A DNA stretch of 8,158 nucleotides. Origin: Nitriliruptorales bacterium (GTDB taxonomy: Bacteria > Actinomycetota > Nitriliruptoria > Euzebyales > Egibacteraceae). The stretch is taken from positions 1-8,158 of the forward strand of contig SKPY01000032.1 in the NCBI GenBank assembly GCA_007119305.1. The letters are read 5' to 3'. The first letter of the stretch is position 1; the number at the start of each line of letters is the position of its first letter. The position numbers were made by a program, and so were the translations under genes. This document shows, one piece after another, positions 1-6,458 of the stretch. Below the pieces are notes generated by a model. That model was not told the origin of the DNA. It saw only the letters and a program-made list of their open reading frames with translations, and did no database searches.

Positions 1-176
1 AGTCCGACGACCTCGGGCACGCCGCCGGCGGCGCCCGCGAGCCGGTCGATGATGGCGATCGACGGGTGCGGCTCGTAGGGCGGCGGGGCGGGCACGGGCG
101 CGGCGCTTGCGCCGGTGCACGCCGCGAGCACGAGCACGGCGCAGGCGAGGAGCAGCAGTCGGGCGCAGGTGGTCAC
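1..176 (-). CDS. Partial lipoprotein of unknown function (N-terminal 58 residues)
   Basis: On the minus strand a GTG at 176-174 opens a frame that runs off the left edge of the window. The first 20 residues form a classic bacterial lipoprotein signal peptide. A short n-region with Arg6 is followed by a Leu/Ala/Val-rich hydrophobic core (residues 7-19) and the lipobox Leu17-Ala18-Ala19-Cys20. Cys20 would be lipidated by Lgt and exposed after signal peptidase II cleavage, so the protein should be anchored on the outer face of the membrane. Residues 21-36 are Ala/Pro-rich, a typical tether, and a possible folded domain begins near residue 37. No Shine-Dalgarno precedes the GTG. A TACCCT box on the minus strand (186-181) lies only 4 nt upstream, which is rather close for a leaderless start. 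The gene is divergent from rpsO. The visible part does not allow a functional call. Confidence 0.72.
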   Translation of the reverse strand, partial: MTTCARLLLLACAVLVLAACTGASAAPVPAPPPYEPHPSIAIIDRLAGAAGGVPEVVG

Positions 177-236
177 AGCGAGGGTATCGGCACGCAGGCG
201 GTCGATGTTGACCCGCGCTTCGGCCGCGCGGCGCGC

Positions 237-265
237 TTGTCGGGCTCCACACGGCGTGGCAGACT
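237..265 (+). promoter_or_regulatory. Candidate rpsO promoter
   Basis: TTGTCG (237-242) and CAGACT (260-265) are separated by exactly 17 nt, a reasonable match to a housekeeping actinobacterial sigma-70-type promoter (TTGACa, TAnnnT). Transcription would start near 271-272, leaving a leader of about 165 nt before rpsO. This is assigned by eye from the consensus only. The -10 begins with C rather than T, so the match is imperfect. Confidence 0.5.
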
Positions 266-267
266 GG

Positions 268-413
268 CACCGCCGTCGACCGTGACGGTGGTGAGTCGTG
301 CCCGGTTCCGGGTGCCGCCGCCCGCGACGCGCGCGGCGAGGAGGACCGCAACGCCCGACGTGGTCCCCGACGCCAGCCCGACCGTTCGGGCTCCCCGTCC
401 ACCCGCCGGGACC
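268..413 (+). promoter_or_regulatory. Structured rpsO leader, possible S15 autoregulatory RNA
   Basis: The stretch between the promoter and rpsO contains no gene but several stems. A 10-bp hairpin (268-277 with 284-293, loop GACCGT, one G-U pair) lies at or across the predicted transcript 5' end. A GC-rich stem with one bulge spans 319-338. A perfect 7-bp hairpin, 375-381 with 386-392, has loop CCGT. The hexamer GGTCCC (362-367) can pair with GGGACC (408-413), enclosing that hairpin, or with GGACC (343-347), so the two pairings are mutually exclusive. The downstream pairing ends 9 nt before the ribosome binding site. S15 represses its own mRNA through leader structures in several phyla, including Actinobacteria. 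That this leader does so is inference. Confidence 0.42.
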
Positions 414-436
414 GTGACCGTTGGAGGAGAGAGACG

Positions 437-709
437 TTGGCCAAGGCTGTCATCCCGAACAAGGATGAGCTCATCAAGGAGTACGCGACCGAGGACGGCG
501 ACACCGGTTCGCCGGAAGTGCAGGTCGCGCTGCTCACCGCTCGGATCAACCACCTGACCGAGCACCTGAAGACGCACAAGCACGATCACCACTCCCGTCG
601 GGGGCTGCTGCAGCTCGTGGGGCGCCGCCGCCGCCTGCTGAACTACCTTCAGCGCACCGACGTCGAGCGCTACCGGTCGCTGATCCAGCGCCTTGGCCTG
701 CGCCGCTGA
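437..709 (+). CDS. rpsO: 30S ribosomal protein S15
   Basis: S15 is a primary 16S rRNA-binding protein of the small-subunit platform. It binds the three-way junction of helices 20-22 and helps recruit S6/S18. The product is 90 residues, the normal length for S15. The family signature is clear: GSPEVQVALLTARI near residues 23-36, the NHLTEHLKTHKHDHHSRRGL block (about 37-56) with the RNA-contacting His-Asp-His-His-Ser, and the basic helix LVGRRRRLLNYL ahead of the C-terminus. The TTG start at 437 is chosen because GGAGG (423-427) lies 9 nt upstream and the protein begins MAKAVIPNKD, as S15 does elsewhere. It is followed by a hairpin and then pnp, the widely conserved rpsO-pnp pairing. The folded leader upstream may mediate feedback by S15. 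Confidence 0.98.
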   Translation: MAKAVIPNKDELIKEYATEDGDTGSPEVQVALLTARINHLTEHLKTHKHDHHSRRGLLQLVGRRRRLLNYLQRTDVERYRSLIQRLGLRR

Positions 710-713
710 CGAC

Positions 714-738
714 ACGCCGAGCCGGAAGGGCTCGGCGT
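714..738 (+). terminator. Hairpin after rpsO, attenuator or weak intrinsic terminator
   Basis: A perfect 10-bp stem (ACGCCGAGCC, 714-723, with GGCTCGGCGT, 729-738) closes a GGAAG loop 5 nt after the rpsO stop codon. No clear T-tract follows, only a TTT at 745-747. It could be a partial terminator, an RNA 3'-end stabiliser or a processing boundary between rpsO and pnp. In E. coli a terminator also sits between these genes and lets some transcription read through. Confidence 0.65.
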
Positions 739-758
739 CGCACGTTTCGCGAAGAGCC

Positions 759-782
759 CGCGAGAAGTCACGCGAGAAGTCA
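759..782 (+). repeat. Perfect tandem 12-bp repeat upstream of pnp
   Basis: CGCGAGAAGTCA occurs twice head to tail (759-770 and 771-782). A degenerate partial copy, CGCGAAGA, begins at 748. The second copy abuts a perfect -35 hexamer, TTGACA (783-788). Direct repeats next to a -35 box can be binding sites for an activator, but this could also be a slippage duplication. Confidence 0.85.
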
Positions 783-811
783 TTGACAGGGGTACGAACG
801 CCCGGCGTGTT
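783..811 (+). promoter_or_regulatory. Possible second promoter for pnp
   Basis: TTGACA at 783-788 is a perfect -35 element. At a 17-nt spacing the -10 position holds only CGTGTT (806-811), a poor match, so the promoter would be weak or activator-dependent. A start near 818 would fall inside the 5' arm of the pnp leader hairpin. Streptomyces rpsO-pnp loci are known to have separate pnp promoters, which makes one plausible here. Confidence 0.3.
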
Positions 812-814
812 GAG

Positions 815-871
815 GTCAGTTGTCAGTGGCCAGGGCTGCGCCCGCCGCAGCCGTGACCACTGGGAACTGAC
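815..871 (+). ncRNA. pnp leader hairpin, Actino-pnp RNA candidate
   Basis: One long imperfect hairpin fills the pnp leader. GTCAGTT (815-821) pairs with AACTGAC (865-871). A 2x2 internal mismatch follows, and CAGTGG (824-829) pairs with CCACTG (857-862). A 4x4 segment with two possible pairs comes next, then GGCTGCG (834-840) pairs with CGCAGCC (846-852) around the loop CCCGC. That gives about 22 base pairs. Its size, interruptions and location between rpsO and pnp fit the Actino-pnp motif described upstream of actinobacterial exoribonuclease genes. They also fit the double-stranded RNase III target that mediates PNPase autoregulation in enterobacteria. RNase III cleavage followed by PNPase attack on the cut duplex would lower pnp expression. 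The structure is read directly from the sequence. The family assignment is from memory of the motif, without a covariance search. Confidence 0.78.
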
Positions 872-905
872 GAACGCGGTCGGACTGCGCTTCGGGCCCC
901 GTGAA

Positions 906-929
906 CCGGCGCCACGCGCCGGAAGGAGG
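906..929 (+). promoter_or_regulatory. pnp ribosome binding site with overlapping hairpin
   Basis: A 6-bp stem CCGGCG (906-911) with CGCCGG (917-922), loop CCACG, ends inside the purine tract GGAAGGAGG (921-929). The core AGGAGG (924-929) lies 7 nt before the ATG at 937. The strong site decides the start of pnp. The adjoining stem could modulate access to it, though most of the core remains free. Confidence 0.6.
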
Positions 930-936
930 CACCCCC

Positions 937-3354
937 ATGGGTAAGCTCGGAACCGTAGAGACCGTACGCCGCATCGGCGACGCGGAGATCCGCTTCGAGG
1001 CCGGCAAGCTCGCCGGCCAGGCTGGAGGAGCGGTCGTCGCGCACCTTGGCGAGACGACGCTGCTCGTCACGTCGACCGCGTCGGCCCGGCCGAAGGAGCA
1101 TCTCGACTTCCTGCCGCTCACGGTCGACTACGAAGAGAAGATGTACGCCGCCGGCAAGATCCCCGGCGGGTTCTTCAAGCGTGAGGGACGGCCCAGCGAG
1201 AACGCCATCCTCACGTGCCGCCTCGTCGACCGGCCGATGCGCCCGACGCTCGACGGCGGCTTGCGCAACGAGATCCAGATCCTCATCACCACCCTCGCGG
1301 CGGATCAGGTCCACACCCCCGACGTGCTCGCCATCAACGGCGCGTCGATGGCGACGATGCTGGCCGGGATCCCGTTCGAGGGTCCGGTCGCGGGCCTGCG
1401 GATGGCGCTGGACCGCGAGGGCCGTTGGACGCCGTTCCCCACTTTCGACTTCCTGGACACCGAGGCGGTCTTCGACCTCGTCGTCGCTGGCCGGCTCAAC
1501 CACGACTCGGGCGAGATCGACATTCTGATGGTCGAGGCGGAGGCCACCGAGCAGGCCGTCGACATCATCGAGACGGGCGGGGCCGAGCCGACCGAGGAGG
1601 TCCTCGGCGACGCGCTCGCCGAGGCACGCCGCTACCTGCGCGAGCTCTGCGACCTCCAGCTCGAGTTCGCCGAGCAGGCTCCGCGCCGCGACGGCGGCGA
1701 TTATCCGCTCTACCCCGACTACCACGAGCGTGTCTACGCCGCCGTCGAGCAGGCCGTCGCCGGCGACCTGGGCAGCGTGCTGTCGGACGACACGATCGAC
1801 AAGAGCACGCGCAACGCGAAGACCCTCGCCCTGCGCGAGGCCGCGGTCGACGCGGTCTTCGAGCATGTGGGTGACCTCGAGGTGACCGACGAGCAGCTCG
1901 AGGCGCAGGCCAAGAACGCCTTCCGCGCACTCGAGAAGCTGCTCATCCGTCGGCGCGTCGTGAACGACGGCGTGCGCATCGACGGTCGCGGCCCGAAGGA
2001 CATCCGCCAGCTGTCGGCCGACGTCGGTGTGCTGCCGCGGGCGCACGGCTCCGGGCTGTTCCAGCGCGGTGAGACGCAGGTGCTGAACATCCTCACCCTC
2101 GGGATGGCGCGTGAGGCCCAGCGCATCGACACGATCGACCCCGACACCGAGAAGCGCTACATCCACCACTACAACTTCCCGCCGTTCTCGACCGGGGAGA
2201 CGGGCTTCATGCGTGGCCCCAAGCGCCGTGAGATCGGCCACGGCGCGCTCGCCGAGCGGGCGGTGCTGCCGGTCGTGCCGAACGAGGAGGCGTTCCCCTA
2301 CGCCCTGCGCCTCGTGTCCGAGGTGCTGTCGTCGAACGGCTCGACGTCGATGGCGAGCGTGTGCGCGTCGACCCTGGCGCTCATGGACGCCGGCGTGCCG
2401 ATCCACGCGCCGGTCGCCGGCATCGCCATGGGTCTCATCGCCGAGGATGGCAAGTACACGACGCTCACCGACATCCTCGGGGCCGAGGACGCCTTCGGCG
2501 ACATGGACTTCAAGGTCGCCGGCACGCGCGCGTTCGTGACCGCGCTGCAGCTCGACACGAAGCTGTCAGGCATCCCGTCCGATGTGCTTTCGAGTGCGCT
2601 CGCCCAGGCCCGCGAGGCGCGCATGCAGATCCTCGACGTGATGCACGACGCCATCCCCGAGCCGCGGCCTGAGATGAACAAGCACGCCCCCCGCGTGCTC
2701 GTCGAGTACATCCCCGCGAACAAGGTCGGAGAGGTGATCGGGCCGAAGGGCAAGATCATCCGCGAGATCACCGAGGAGTCCGGCGCGCAGATCGACGTCG
2801 AGGACGCCGACGGTCGCGGTGTGGTGAAGATCTACGCGGCCGACGACACCGCCGCGCAGTTCGCCCTCGACAGGGTCAGGGCGATCGCGAACCCGGTGCT
2901 GCCCAAGCAGGGCGAGCGCTACTACGGCACCGTCGTGAAGACCGCCGACTTTGGCGCCTTCGTGTCGCTCACGCCGGGCGCGGACGGCCTGCTGCACATC
3001 TCGAAGCTGCCCAAGCCGCAGGGCAGGCGGCTCGACCACGCCGACGAGGCCGTCACCATCGGCGACAAGCTCTGGGTGGAGATCGCCGAGATCAAAGGCG
3101 ACAACAAGTACTCCCTCGTGCTCGTCGAGGGACCTGGCGCGGAGGCCGAGGCCACCCCGTCGGAGGCCCCCGCGGCGCCACCCGCCGAGGAAGATCCCCG
3201 AGCGGCTGCCCCTGCGTCCACCGAGCGACGCCAGCGCAGCCGGACCCGTTCCCGCGGCGCTGACGAGGGCGCCGACGGTCGCGAACGCCAGCCCCAGGGG
3301 GACGGCGGCGACGACGAGGAGGGTGGCCGCCGCCGCCGGCGGCGGCGTCGCTGA
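937..3354 (+). CDS. pnp: Polyribonucleotide nucleotidyltransferase (PNPase / GPSI type)
   Basis: PNPase degrades RNA 3' to 5' by phosphorolysis, releasing nucleoside diphosphates, and can run in reverse to add tails. Actinobacterial orthologues were first described as guanosine pentaphosphate synthetase. The product is 805 residues. The first RNase PH domain (about 10-145) carries FFKREGRPSE at 79-88. A helical linker follows (about 240-340). The second, catalytic RNase PH domain (about 345-560) has KRREIGHG (429-436), SSNGS (465-469), and Asp518, Asp524 and Lys526, equivalent to the metal and catalytic residues Asp486, Asp492 and Lys494 of the E. coli enzyme. A KH domain with the IGPKG loop (601-605) and an S1 domain (about 658-730) bind RNA. 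The last 75 residues are a low-complexity tail ending in eight arginines. The ATG at 937 is preferred over the in-frame GTG at 901 because of AGGAGG 7 nt upstream. Its stop overlaps the next gene. Confidence 0.98.
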   Translation: MGKLGTVETVRRIGDAEIRFEAGKLAGQAGGAVVAHLGETTLLVTSTASARPKEHLDFLPLTVDYEEKMYAAGKIPGGFFKREGRPSENAILTCRLVDRPMRPTLDGGLRNEIQILITTLAADQVHTPDVLAINGASMATMLAGIPFEGPVAGLRMALDREGRWTPFPTFDFLDTEAVFDLVVAGRLNHDSGEIDILMVEAEATEQAVDIIETGGAEPTEEVLGDALAEARRYLRELCDLQLEFAEQAPRRDGGDYPLYPDYHERVYAAVEQAVAGDLGSVLSDDTIDKSTRNAKTLALREAAVDAVFEHVGDLEVTDEQLEAQAKNAFRALEKLLIRRRVVNDGVRIDGRGPKDIRQLSADVGVLPRAHGSGLFQRGETQVLNILTLGMAREAQRIDTIDPDTEKRYIHHYNFPPFSTGETGFMRGPKRREIGHGALAERAVLPVVPNEEAFPYALRLVSEVLSSNGSTSMASVCASTLALMDAGVPIHAPVAGIAMGLIAEDGKYTTLTDILGAEDAFGDMDFKVAGTRAFVTALQLDTKLSGIPSDVLSSALAQAREARMQILDVMHDAIPEPRPEMNKHAPRVLVEYIPANKVGEVIGPKGKIIREITEESGAQIDVEDADGRGVVKIYAADDTAAQFALDRVRAIANPVLPKQGERYYGTVVKTADFGAFVSLTPGADGLLHISKLPKPQGRRLDHADEAVTIGDKLWVEIAEIKGDNKYSLVLVEGPGAEAEATPSEAPAAPPAEEDPRAAAPASTERRQRSRTRSRGADEGADGRERQPQGDGGDDEEGGRRRRRRRR
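3328..3347 (+). repeat. 20-bp perfect palindrome in the pnp 3' end
   Basis: CGCCGCCGCC followed by GGCGGCGGCG is self-complementary and encodes most of the C-terminal poly-arginine run, through a switch from CGC/CCG to CGG codon phases. As RNA it could form an 8-bp stem with a CCGG loop. It lies between a GAGGAGGG tract (3316-3323) and the ATG of the following gene (3354). Confidence 0.8.
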
Positions 3355-4664
3355 TGCCATCCGAGCGCATGCACGGGAGCACCGTCGAGCTCGTGGAGGG
3401 CATCCACCAGACCACCCTGCCGTCGGGGGTCAGGGTGGTGACCGAGACGCTGCCGGCGGTGCGCTCCGTGGCGGTGGGCTGCTGGGTCGCGGTCGGCTCC
3501 CGCGACGAGGAGGACGCGGTCATCGGCGCGAGCCACTTCCTCGAGCACCTGCTGTTCAAGGGGACCGCGCGGCGCAGCGCGCTCGACATCGCAGAAGCCG
3601 TCGACGAGGTCGGAGGCGACCTCAACGCGTTCACCGGCAAGGAGTACACCTGCTTCTACGCCCGCACCCTCGACCGCGACCTCGCACTGGCGATCGACCT
3701 GCTCGGTGACATGATCACAAGCGCCGGCATCCGGCCCGCCGACGTGGACGCCGAGCGGGACGTGGTGCTCGAAGAGATCTACATGCACCACGACACCCCT
3801 GAGGATCTCGTGCACTCGGTGTTCGCGGAGACGCTGTTCTGCGGCCATCCGCTCGGACGTGAGGTGCTCGGCACCCGCGAGTCCATCACGGGGATGCAGC
3901 GCGACCAGGTGCACGGCTACTACCGCCGCCACTACGTGCCCGAGAACCTCGTCGTCGTCGCGACCGGCCACCTCGACCACGCAGACGCCGTCCGGGAGGT
4001 GAGCCGCGCCCTCGAGGGAGCCGAGCCCGCCGGCGGCCCCACCGTCACGCGGACGCGCCCCGACCTCGTGCGCAAGGGGCGGGTGCGTCTGCAACCCAAG
4101 CCGGTGGAGCAGTGCCATGTCGTCCTGGGTGGACCGGGCCTGCATCGCGCCGACGCACGGCGCTTCGCCGCGAGCGTCTTGAACCAGGCACTGGGCGGTG
4201 GGATGGCCAGCCGCCTCTTCCAGGAGATCCGGGAACGCCGCGGCCTCGCCTACACGACCTACAGCTACCAGGGCATGCACCTCGACAGCGGCTCCTTCGC
4301 GGTGTATGCGGGCACGAGCCCCCGCAAGGTGTCCACCCTGCTCGATGTGATCCGTGAGCAGCTCGAACGGCTGCGTCGTGACGGGCTCGACGACGCCGAG
4401 CTCGAGCGCGCGCAGAGCAGCCTCGCGGGCTCCATGGTGCTGGCGCTCGAGGACACGGGCAGCCGGATGGTCCGTCTCGGCAAAGCCCTCGCGACCGGGA
4501 CGCCGCTGCTGTCCCTCGACGGCATCGTCGCCGCGATCGAGCAGGTGACCCACGACGACGTCCGCGAGGTCGCCGAGCTGCTGCTCGCCGGGCCCTACAC
4601 GCTCACCGTCGTCGGGCCGCTCGACGGGGTGAGCGAGTCCGACTACGCCCCCTACGCCGCCTGA
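3354..4664 (+). CDS. M16 family zinc peptidase (processing-peptidase-like, PepR type)
   Basis: M16B peptidases are zinc enzymes related to the beta subunit of mitochondrial processing peptidase. In actinobacteria one copy sits directly after pnp, as PepR (Rv2782c) follows GpsI in Mycobacterium tuberculosis. The 436-residue length is typical. The inverted zinc motif HxxEH is His61-Phe-Leu-Glu64-His65, and the distal zinc ligand is probably Glu141 in ERDVVLEEI (134-142). The second, non-catalytic M16 half contains the conserved glycine loop and Arg/Tyr motif, GGGMASRLFQEIRERRGLAY (281-300). No signal peptide is visible, so it is probably cytoplasmic. The ATG overlaps the pnp stop codon by one base (TGATG), which implies translational coupling. 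No good Shine-Dalgarno stands at normal distance. Met6 (3369) is an alternative start. Physiological substrates of this family are largely unknown. Confidence 0.94.
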   Translation: MPSERMHGSTVELVEGIHQTTLPSGVRVVTETLPAVRSVAVGCWVAVGSRDEEDAVIGASHFLEHLLFKGTARRSALDIAEAVDEVGGDLNAFTGKEYTCFYARTLDRDLALAIDLLGDMITSAGIRPADVDAERDVVLEEIYMHHDTPEDLVHSVFAETLFCGHPLGREVLGTRESITGMQRDQVHGYYRRHYVPENLVVVATGHLDHADAVREVSRALEGAEPAGGPTVTRTRPDLVRKGRVRLQPKPVEQCHVVLGGPGLHRADARRFAASVLNQALGGGMASRLFQEIRERRGLAYTTYSYQGMHLDSGSFAVYAGTSPRKVSTLLDVIREQLERLRRDGLDDAELERAQSSLAGSMVLALEDTGSRMVRLGKALATGTPLLSLDGIVAAIEQVTHDDVREVAELLLAGPYTLTVVGPLDGVSESDYAPYAA

Positions 4665-4668
4665 AGCC

Positions 4669-5382
4669 ATGGTGCGCGTTGCGGTCATCGGTGCGGCGGG
4701 GCGGATGGGATCCGTCACCTGCGAGGCGGTGCGCGCCGACCCGGACTGCGACCTCGTCGCAGAGGTCGAATCGGGAGACGGGCTCGAGCTCGTGCTCGAC
4801 GCCGGCGCGGACGTCGCGATCGAGTTCACCACCCCTGCCAGCGTCAAGGCGAACAGCGCCTGGCTGCTCGAGCGGGGCGTCCACGTCGTCGTCGGGGCCA
4901 CGGGCCTGACCGCCGACGACCTGGCCGAGCTCGAAGCCAAGACGGGACCCGCGCACTGCGTCGTCGCCCCGAACTTCGCCATCGGCGCGGTGCTGATGAT
5001 GCAGTTCGCCGCGCAGGCCGCCCGCCACCTGCCGCACTGCGAGATCACCGAGCTGCACCACCCCGGCAAGGTCGACGCGCCCAGTGGCACCGCGTTGCGC
5101 ACCGCTGAGCTCATCGCCGGGGAGCGCGCGGACCAGCCCGACGTGCCTGGACCCGCGGACGAGCCCGCGCGCGGCAGAGCCGTCGCGGGCATCCCTGTGC
5201 ACAGCGTGCGCCTGCCCGGGCTCGTGGCTCACCAGCGCGTCCTGTTCGGCGGGCAAGGACAGACGCTCGAGATCCGCCACGACGCCATCGACCGCACGGC
5301 GTTCATGCCGGGCGTCCTGCTCGCCGTCAAGCGGGTAGCGGGGCTGCCCGGACTCACCGTCGGGCTCGAGCACCTGCTCTGA
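4669..5382 (+). CDS. dapB: 4-hydroxy-tetrahydrodipicolinate reductase
   Basis: DapB reduces the product of DapA, 4-hydroxy-tetrahydrodipicolinate, to tetrahydrodipicolinate with NAD(P)H. This step feeds meso-diaminopimelate for peptidoglycan and then lysine, and it acts in the cytoplasm. The 237-residue protein matches the short actinobacterial form. The Rossmann dinucleotide motif GAAGRMG is at 8-14. IEFTTP is at 51-56, GATGL at 76-80 and the hinge APNF at 100-103. The signature ELHHPGKVDAPSGTA (128-142) contains catalytic His130 and Lys134, equivalent to E. coli His159 and Lys163. It starts 4 nt after the M16 stop with no clear ribosome binding site, so translation is probably coupled to the upstream gene. 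No dapA follows; the next gene is a glycosyltransferase with its own promoter, so dapB looks like the last gene of the pnp operon. Confidence 0.97.
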   Translation: MVRVAVIGAAGRMGSVTCEAVRADPDCDLVAEVESGDGLELVLDAGADVAIEFTTPASVKANSAWLLERGVHVVVGATGLTADDLAELEAKTGPAHCVVAPNFAIGAVLMMQFAAQAARHLPHCEITELHHPGKVDAPSGTALRTAELIAGERADQPDVPGPADEPARGRAVAGIPVHSVRLPGLVAHQRVLFGGQGQTLEIRHDAIDRTAFMPGVLLAVKRVAGLPGLTVGLEHLL

Positions 5383-5397
5383 CGCGGCGCCGGCGCA

Positions 5398-5428
5398 TGT
5401 GACCGCTCGGGCACCTGCGCCGTAGACT
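5398..5428 (+). promoter_or_regulatory. Candidate promoter giving a near-leaderless glycosyltransferase mRNA
   Basis: TAGACT (5423-5428) is a good actinobacterial -10 (TAnnnT). The -35 is weak: TGTGAC (5398-5403) at 19 nt or TGACCG (5400-5405) at 17 nt. Transcription should begin near 5435-5436, only 2-3 nt before the ATG at 5438. No Shine-Dalgarno is present anywhere in the 55-nt gap after dapB. Confidence 0.6.
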
Positions 5429-5437
5429 CACGCAAGC

Positions 5438-6379
5438 ATGCCCGACGTGTCGGTCGTCGTCCCTACGCGCAACCGCGCACGGTTGCTGCGCCAGGCGCTG
5501 CGCACGGTCCGCTGGCAGCGTGGCGTGGATCTCGAGGCCGTGGTGGTCGATGACGGCTCCACGGATCACACGGCGGAGTGGGTGGCGGGCCTCGGCGACC
5601 CGCGGGTGCGCGTGGTGCGCCACGAGCGAGCACTCGGCGCAAGCGTGGCCCGCAACCGGGGCAGCGCGGCGGCGCAGGGCCGCTACATCGCGTTCCTCGA
5701 CGACGACGACCTGTGGGCGCCTGATAAGCTGATCGCCCAGCTCGCGGCGATGTTCCGCCAGCGCAGGCACTGGTCCACCACCGGCGCGGTCAGCGTCGAC
5801 CACGCCCTGCACGTCCTGGGCGGCGAGCTGCCGCCCGAGGAGATCACCGCCGGCTACCCGCGCTACAACGCGCTGTCGGTCGGCGCCTCCGGCCTTCTGG
5901 TGAGCGCTGACCTGCTCGCCGAGGTGGACGGCTTCGACACGGCACTGCGCCACCTGTCCGACTGGGACCTGTGGCTCCGGCTGGCGGCGGTCGGGCTGCC
6001 AGCCGTCGTTCCGCGGCCCCTCGTGGCCTACCGGCTGCACCGCGACGCTGCGGCGCTCGCGGCCGCGCTCGACCCTGCTCGGGCGCTCGCGGAGGTCGAC
6101 ATGATCGCGGACCGCTACGGCATCACCGCCGACCGTGCCGCGGTGCGCCGGCGCATGGGCTGGACGGCCCTGCGCCTGGGCCATCGACGCATGGCCGTGC
6201 GCTGCTATGCGGCCGCCATGCGCGAAGGTGACTGGCGCTCCGCCACCCGCAGCGGGGGCGCGTTCACGGCTGCGGGTGCCGGGCAGCGCGTGTCCGTGCG
6301 CCCGTTCGGACGTCGACGCTTGAAGCAGTCGGCGCTCGCCGAGGCGAGCCGCTGGTTGTGGGACGCCGGGCAGGCTTGA
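5438..6379 (+). CDS. Glycosyltransferase family 2 protein
   Basis: This is a GT-A fold, inverting glycosyltransferase that should transfer a sugar from a nucleotide donor; donor and acceptor cannot be told from the sequence. The N-terminus VSVVVPTRNR (4-13) is the first Rossmann strand. VVVDDGSTD (35-43) holds the nucleotide-binding Asp-Asp. GASVARNRG (67-75) is the usual helix of the family, and FLDDDDLW (86-93) supplies the DxD metal site. SDWDLWLRL (174-182) is the acceptor/catalytic-base region. Residues about 235-313 form a basic, Arg- and Ala-rich helical tail with no membrane segment, so the enzyme is cytoplasmic or peripheral. Envelope polysaccharide or protein glycosylation are likely roles, by inference. 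It starts 55 nt after dapB, with its own promoter and no ribosome binding site. Confidence 0.92.
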   Translation: MPDVSVVVPTRNRARLLRQALRTVRWQRGVDLEAVVVDDGSTDHTAEWVAGLGDPRVRVVRHERALGASVARNRGSAAAQGRYIAFLDDDDLWAPDKLIAQLAAMFRQRRHWSTTGAVSVDHALHVLGGELPPEEITAGYPRYNALSVGASGLLVSADLLAEVDGFDTALRHLSDWDLWLRLAAVGLPAVVPRPLVAYRLHRDAAALAAALDPARALAEVDMIADRYGITADRAAVRRRMGWTALRLGHRRMAVRCYAAAMREGDWRSATRSGGAFTAAGAGQRVSVRPFGRRRLKQSALAEASRWLWDAGQA

Positions 6380-6458
6380 CGTCGGCGCGGTCACGCCGTG
6401 AGGCGTCGCGTGCGTGCGCCTGGTGCCTCCGGCCGCTGCGAGCGACCGCCGCATGCAC

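Noticed and set aside
66..557. 163-codon plus-strand frame overlapping the lipoprotein and rpsO
   Set aside because: It overlaps the lipoprotein signal sequence in antisense and rpsO in another frame; Arg/Ala/Gly-rich with no motif.
901..936. Earlier GTG start for pnp at 901
   Set aside because: The strong AGGAGG sits at 924-929, inside this extension, and serves ATG 937; PNPases start at the equivalent of MGKLGTVETV.
823..2406. 527-codon open frame on the minus strand across pnp
   Set aside because: Antisense to a gene with unmistakable PNPase homology; it is the mirror of high-GC codon bias (rich in Arg, Val, Asp, Gly) with no recognisable domain.
2922..5192. 756-codon minus-strand open frame across pnp, the M16 gene and dapB
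   Set aside because: It spans three real genes in antisense, has compositionally biased sequence and shows no motif; a GC-rich shadow frame.
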